NCBI RefSeq assembly: GCF_000148725.1
Contig: NZ_GL476310.1
Coordinates: 1 to 64,000, forward strand
Origin: Roseibium sp. TrichSKD4
Lineage (GTDB): Bacteria; Pseudomonadota; Alphaproteobacteria; Rhizobiales; Stappiaceae
DNA length: 64,000 nucleotides
Direction: 5' to 3'
Under the pieces are notes generated by a model that saw nothing but the letters and a program-made list of their open reading frames with translations, made no database searches and was not told the origin of the DNA. A program made the position numbers and the translations under genes. This document shows, one piece after another, positions 60,278-64,000 of the stretch (position 1 is its first letter; the number at the start of each line of letters is the position of its first letter).

Positions 60278-61396
60278 ATGGGCGCCTATATTCTCCGCCG
60301 CTTGCTTTTGATGATCCCGACACTCGTTGGCATCATGGCAATCAATTTCGTGATCATCCAGTTTGCACCGGGCGGACCCGTAGAGCGGGTGATCGCCCAG
60401 TTGTCTGGAAATGATGTGTCTGCAACTGCTCGCGTCTCCGGCGGAGGTGGAGATCTTGGCGGCGACACTGGCGATGTGAGCGGCGGCGGACTTGGGGCGG
60501 ATGCTGGATCGTCGAAATATCGCGGCGCGCAAGGTCTGGACCCGGAGTTCATCAAGGAGCTGGAAGCGCAGTTCGGTTTTGACAAGCCGCCGCTTGAGCG
60601 CTTTTTGACCATGTTGTGGGATTACGCCCGGTTTGATTTCGGGGAAAGCTATTTCCGAGATATCCGAATACTGGATTTGATTGCCGAAAAACTGCCTGTA
60701 TCCATATCACTCGGGCTTTGGATGACGCTGATTTCCTACGCGGTTTCGATCCCGCTTGGAATACGAAAGGCGGTGAGTGACGGATCGCGGTTTGATGTCT
60801 GGACGTCCGGGGTCATCGTCGTGGCCTATGCCATTCCCGGCTTTCTCTTTGCTGTCCTTCTGATTGTCCTTTTCGCAGGCGGATCATTCTGGGATATTTT
60901 CCCCTTACGCGGGCTGGTGTCTGAAAACTGGGAAACATTGTCCTGGCCTGAGCGCATTCTTGACTACTTCTGGCATTTGGCCCTGCCGCTGACCGCCATG
61001 GTCTTGTCCGCTTTTGCCACAACGACGCTTTTGACCAAGAACTCCTTTCTTGATGAAATCCGTAAGCAATATGTCATCACGGCCCGGTCGAAGGGACTGA
61101 CGGAGTCTCAGGTGCTTTACGGGCATGTGTTCCGAAACGCGATGTTGATTGTGGTGGCAGGCTTTCCCGGCGCGTTCATCTCGTCGTTCTTTGCCGGGTC
61201 GCTCTTGATTGAAACGATTTTCTCTCTCGACGGTCTCGGACTGCTGGGCTTTGAATCGGTCATCAACCGCGACTATGCCGTCGTTTTCGCAACGCTTTAC
61301 ATCTTTTCCCTGATGGGTCTGCTGGTGAACCTGATTTCCGATTTGACCTACACCTGGATCGATCCACGGATCGATTTCGAGACACGGGAGGTTTGA
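60278..61396 (+). CDS. yejB: Peptide ABC transporter permease YejB
   Basis: Inner-membrane permease of the Yej peptide importer. It starts [35 protein letters not shown] and contains a Gly-rich extracytoplasmic insert (about 53-85) typical of YejB. The binding-protein-dependent transport motif (EAA loop region) is [31 protein letters not shown]. Five or six hydrophobic segments follow. 372 residues. It is 4 bp from yejE. Confidence 0.94.
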   Translation: MGAYILRRLLLMIPTLVGIMAINFVIIQFAPGGPVERVIAQLSGNDVSATARVSGGGGDLGGDTGDVSGGGLGADAGSSKYRGAQGLDPEFIKELEAQFGFDKPPLERFLTMLWDYARFDFGESYFRDIRILDLIAEKLPVSISLGLWMTLISYAVSIPLGIRKAVSDGSRFDVWTSGVIVVAYAIPGFLFAVLLIVLFAGGSFWDIFPLRGLVSENWETLSWPERILDYFWHLALPLTAMVLSAFATTTLLTKNSFLDEIRKQYVITARSKGLTESQVLYGHVFRNAMLIVVAGFPGAFISSFFAGSLLIETIFSLDGLGLLGFESVINRDYAVVFATLYIFSLMGLLVNLISDLTYTWIDPRIDFETREV

Positions 61397-61400
61397 GCTG

Positions 61401-62549
61401 ATGAGCGTATCTGCAACCGACCTGCCAGCGTCCTCCGCCTCTTCCACAAAAAGGCCATGGCTCACACCGATTAACCAGCGCCGCCTGCAAAACTTCAAGG
61501 CGAACCGGCGGGGCTTTTGGTCCCTCTGGGTTTTCCTGGTCCTGTTTGTGCTGGCTATGGGGGCTGAGTTCATCACCAACGACAAGCCGATCCTCGTCAA
61601 CTATAATGGCGAGTGGCTTACCCCTGTGTTTGTCGATTATCCGGAAGAAAAGTTCGGCGGTTTTCTGGCGGTCACGGATTACCGAGACCCCTTTATCCAG
61701 GAAGAGATCAACGCAAACGGATGGATGTTGTGGCCGCCTGTTCGTTATTCCTACCGTACTGTGAATAGCGAAATTCCGGTTCCGGCCCCTGCGCCGCCAT
61801 CTTGGACATTGGACGAAGAACAGCGTTGCTCCAGATATCCGCTCGGCGCTGAAGACCCGAATTGCGTTTTGGGCAATTGGAACTGGCTTGGAACGGACGA
61901 TCAGGGCCGGGATGTGCTCGCGCGGCTGATCTACGGTTTCCGCATCTCGGTTCTGTTTGGCTTGGCCTTGACGCTGGCGTCGTCAGTCATCGGCATCGCA
62001 GCCGGGGCAGTTCAAGGCTATTATGGCGGATGGGTTGACCTCATTTTCCAGCGCTTTATCGAAATCTGGACGGCGATCCCGACGCTTTATCTCATTTTGA
62101 TCGTGTCGTCGGTTCTGGCGCCCGGCTTCTGGACCTTGTTCACGATCCTGCTCGCCTTTTCATGGGTGGCGCTTGTCGGCGTGGTGCGGGCTGAATTTCT
62201 GCGCGGCAGGAACTTTGAATATATTTCTGCGGCACGGGCGTTGGGCGTTTCCAACGGTGTCATCATGTGGCGGCATCTTTTGCCCAACGCGATGGTGGCC
62301 ACACTGACCTTCATGCCCTTTATCTTGAACGGATCGATCTCCACTTTGACGGCACTGGACTTCCTCGGCTTTGGCCTGCCGCCGGGATCGGCTTCGCTCG
62401 GAGAATTGCTGGCCCAGGGCAAGAACAACCTTCAGGCCCCGTGGTTGGGCATCACGGGATTCATCGTCATCTCCCTGATGTTGAGCTTGCTGATCTTTAT
62501 CGGCGAAGCTGTGCGTGATGCGTTTGATCCGCGCAAGAGTCTGGCGTGA
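61401..62549 (+). CDS. yejE: Peptide ABC transporter permease YejE
   Basis: Second permease of the importer. The N-terminal NQRRLQNFKANRRGFWSLWVFLVLF leads into the first membrane segment, followed by a large periplasmic loop (about 60-170) with WNWLGTDDQGRDVLARLIYGFRISV. The EAA loop is ISAARALGVSNGVIMWRHLLPNAM. 382 residues is normal for YejE and longer than OppC/DppC because of the loop. It is followed 10 bp later by yejF. Confidence 0.94.
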   Translation: MSVSATDLPASSASSTKRPWLTPINQRRLQNFKANRRGFWSLWVFLVLFVLAMGAEFITNDKPILVNYNGEWLTPVFVDYPEEKFGGFLAVTDYRDPFIQEEINANGWMLWPPVRYSYRTVNSEIPVPAPAPPSWTLDEEQRCSRYPLGAEDPNCVLGNWNWLGTDDQGRDVLARLIYGFRISVLFGLALTLASSVIGIAAGAVQGYYGGWVDLIFQRFIEIWTAIPTLYLILIVSSVLAPGFWTLFTILLAFSWVALVGVVRAEFLRGRNFEYISAARALGVSNGVIMWRHLLPNAMVATLTFMPFILNGSISTLTALDFLGFGLPPGSASLGELLAQGKNNLQAPWLGITGFIVISLMLSLLIFIGEAVRDAFDPRKSLA

Positions 62550-62559
62550 GGATGCTCCA

Positions 62560-64000
62560 ATGACACAAGACCCACTCCTCACCGTCAAGGACCTGTCCGT
62601 TGCCTTCACGCAAGGGGGCAACACGAACACTGCGGTCAACAAGGTGTCTTTTGACATCAACAAGGGCGAGACCGTCGCTCTTGTTGGCGAAAGCGGTTCC
62701 GGTAAATCAGTTTCCGCGCTGTCTGTGCTGAAGCTGCTCCCCTATCCGGCAGCGTCTCATCCATCCGGCGAAATTCTGTTTCGGGGGCAGGATATCCTGC
62801 ATGCCACCGACAAGGAGATGCGCAAGGTGCGCGGCAATGAGATCTCCATGATCTTTCAGGAGCCGATGACCTCGCTGAACCCGCTGCACACTGTCGAACG
62901 GCAGATTTCGGAAATTCTGAAAATTCACCGGGGCATGAGTGACACGGCAGCACGCGCCCGCGTACTGGAACTTATGACGCAAGTGGGCATTCGGGAGCCT
63001 GAAACGCGGTTAAACTCCTACCCGCACCAGCTATCCGGTGGTCAGCGTCAGCGCGTCATGATTGCCATGACATTGGCTAACGAGCCGGAGCTTTTGATCG
63101 CCGATGAGCCGACAACTGCGCTGGATGTGACCGTTCAGGCGCAGATTTTGAAGCTCCTGAAAGACCTTCAGTCCGAGCGCGGCATGGCGATGCTGTTCAT
63201 CACCCATGACTTGGGCATTGTTGAAAAGTTTGCCGATAGAGTCTGTGTGATGACAAACGGCGAAATCGTGGAGCAGGGGCCGGTTCGCGAGATTTTTGAC
63301 AATCCGCAACACGCTTATACCAAGCACCTTCTCGCCGCAGAGCCAAAGGGCAGCCCTCCGCAGCAAGACGACAGCAAGCCGGTTGTCATTGAAGCAGATG
63401 ACTTGAAGGTCTGGTTTCCGATCAAGCGCGGCTTCATGCGCAAGACGGTGGGACATGTGAAGGCGGTGGATGGAATTGATGTGCGCGTTCGCGAAGGTCA
63501 GACGCTTGGTATCGTTGGAGAAAGTGGGTCAGGCAAAACCACGTTGGGATTGGCGCTGTTGCGCATGATCTCCTCAACCGGGCGTATTTCCTTCAAAGGG
63601 CAGGATATTCAGGAAAACTCCTGGAAGGAAATGCGCCCCCTGCGCCGGGATATCCAGATCGTCTTCCAAGACCCGTTTGGGGCATTTAGCCCTCGCATGT
63701 CCGTTGCCGATATCGTTGGAGAAGGGTTGCAGGTTCATTTCCCGAATCTCACAGCCGAAGAGCGGGACACTAAGGTCGCCAAAGCTTTGGAGGAAGTGGG
63801 CCTTAACGCAGAAACCCGCCATCGATATCCGCACGAGTTTTCCGGCGGTCAGCGGCAGCGGATCTCAATTGCTCGGGCGATGGTGCTGGAGCCGAAATTC
63901 GTCATGCTAGATGAGCCGACATCTGCTCTCGACATGAGCGTTCAGGCACAGGTGGTTGACCTGTTACGGGATTTGCAAAAGGCTCACGGCCTTGCTTACC
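62560..64000 (+). CDS. yejF: Peptide ABC transporter ATPase YejF (partial, runs off the window)
   Basis: Fused double ATPase of the importer, cut by the right edge after about 480 codons. The first ATPase has VGESGSGKSVSALS (Walker A), LSGGQRQRVMIAMTLAN (signature) and LLIADEPTTALDVTVQ (Walker B). A second domain repeats VGESGSGKTTLGLALL, FSGGQRQRISIARAMV and FVMLDEPTSALDMSVQ. The ATG at 62560 begins MTQDPLLTVKDLSVAF. The C-terminal end is missing only because the sequence stops; no frameshift is seen in the part present. Confidence 0.95.
   Translation, partial: MTQDPLLTVKDLSVAFTQGGNTNTAVNKVSFDINKGETVALVGESGSGKSVSALSVLKLLPYPAASHPSGEILFRGQDILHATDKEMRKVRGNEISMIFQEPMTSLNPLHTVERQISEILKIHRGMSDTAARARVLELMTQVGIREPETRLNSYPHQLSGGQRQRVMIAMTLANEPELLIADEPTTALDVTVQAQILKLLKDLQSERGMAMLFITHDLGIVEKFADRVCVMTNGEIVEQGPVREIFDNPQHAYTKHLLAAEPKGSPPQQDDSKPVVIEADDLKVWFPIKRGFMRKTVGHVKAVDGIDVRVREGQTLGIVGESGSGKTTLGLALLRMISSTGRISFKGQDIQENSWKEMRPLRRDIQIVFQDPFGAFSPRMSVADIVGEGLQVHFPNLTAEERDTKVAKALEEVGLNAETRHRYPHEFSGGQRQRISIARAMVLEPKFVMLDEPTSALDMSVQAQVVDLLRDLQKAHGLAY

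Overview
This window is ordinary chromosomal core of an alphaproteobacterium of the Hyphomicrobiales (Rhizobiales) type. The evidence is gene order: dnaA beside rpsT; mutM divergent from ubiE-ubiB; dnaJ next to pmtA; tsaB-rimI-fur-plsC-miaB-phoH-ybeY-corC-lnt-xre-metK-trmB; rimP-nusA-ylxR-infB-rbfA-truB-rpsO-pnp; and cycM facing kdsB-pheA. The intact dnaA-dnaN-recF-gyrB cluster and moderate GC suggest a marine Stappiaceae-like relative (Roseibium/Labrenzia group), but the family is a guess. I saw no tRNA, rRNA, CRISPR, transposase or phage gene.

Layout. 1-2.5 kb: a small RlpA protein and a GGDEF protein diverge from a promoter region with a full CtrA-type site. 2.5-12.5 kb, mostly minus strand: gyrB, recF, dnaN, dnaA, a 1.1 kb non-coding AT-rich stretch that may be a replication origin, rpsT, an enoyl-CoA hydratase and mutM. 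12.7-24.7 kb: ubiE, ubiB, alkB (minus), dnaK, an FkbM-type methyltransferase lodged between dnaK and dnaJ, dnaJ, pmtA, an FMN reductase, hslV, hslU, a universal stress protein and nfuA. 24.8-36.2 kb: a tightly packed run for tRNA modification, metal regulation, lipid and envelope work, ending in metK and trmB; its miaB is broken by two single-base shifts. 36.4-46.7 kb: the translation/RNA-decay superoperon. 46.7-56.4 kb: a GGDEF-EAL sensor, dapB-gpmA, a minus-strand adenosine kinase-pheA-kdsB set, cycM and a CHASE-like GGDEF protein. 56.5-64 kb: a Yej-type peptide ABC transporter with two tandem binding proteins; its ATPase gene runs off the right edge.

How it fits together. The window covers replication initiation and the sliding clamp, heat-shock chaperones and proteases (dnaK and hslV share an RpoH-like promoter pattern), ubiquinone synthesis, ribosome maturation and mRNA decay. 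Three c-di-GMP proteins carry complementary intact and degenerate domains. The points most worth a second look are the double frameshift in miaB, the low-GC methyltransferase between dnaK and dnaJ whose apparent start codon sits in a hairpin, the CtrA site and DUE-like 13-mers upstream of dnaA, the switch-like rimP leader, and the twin yejA genes. I found no clear candidate for a wholly new multi-gene system.
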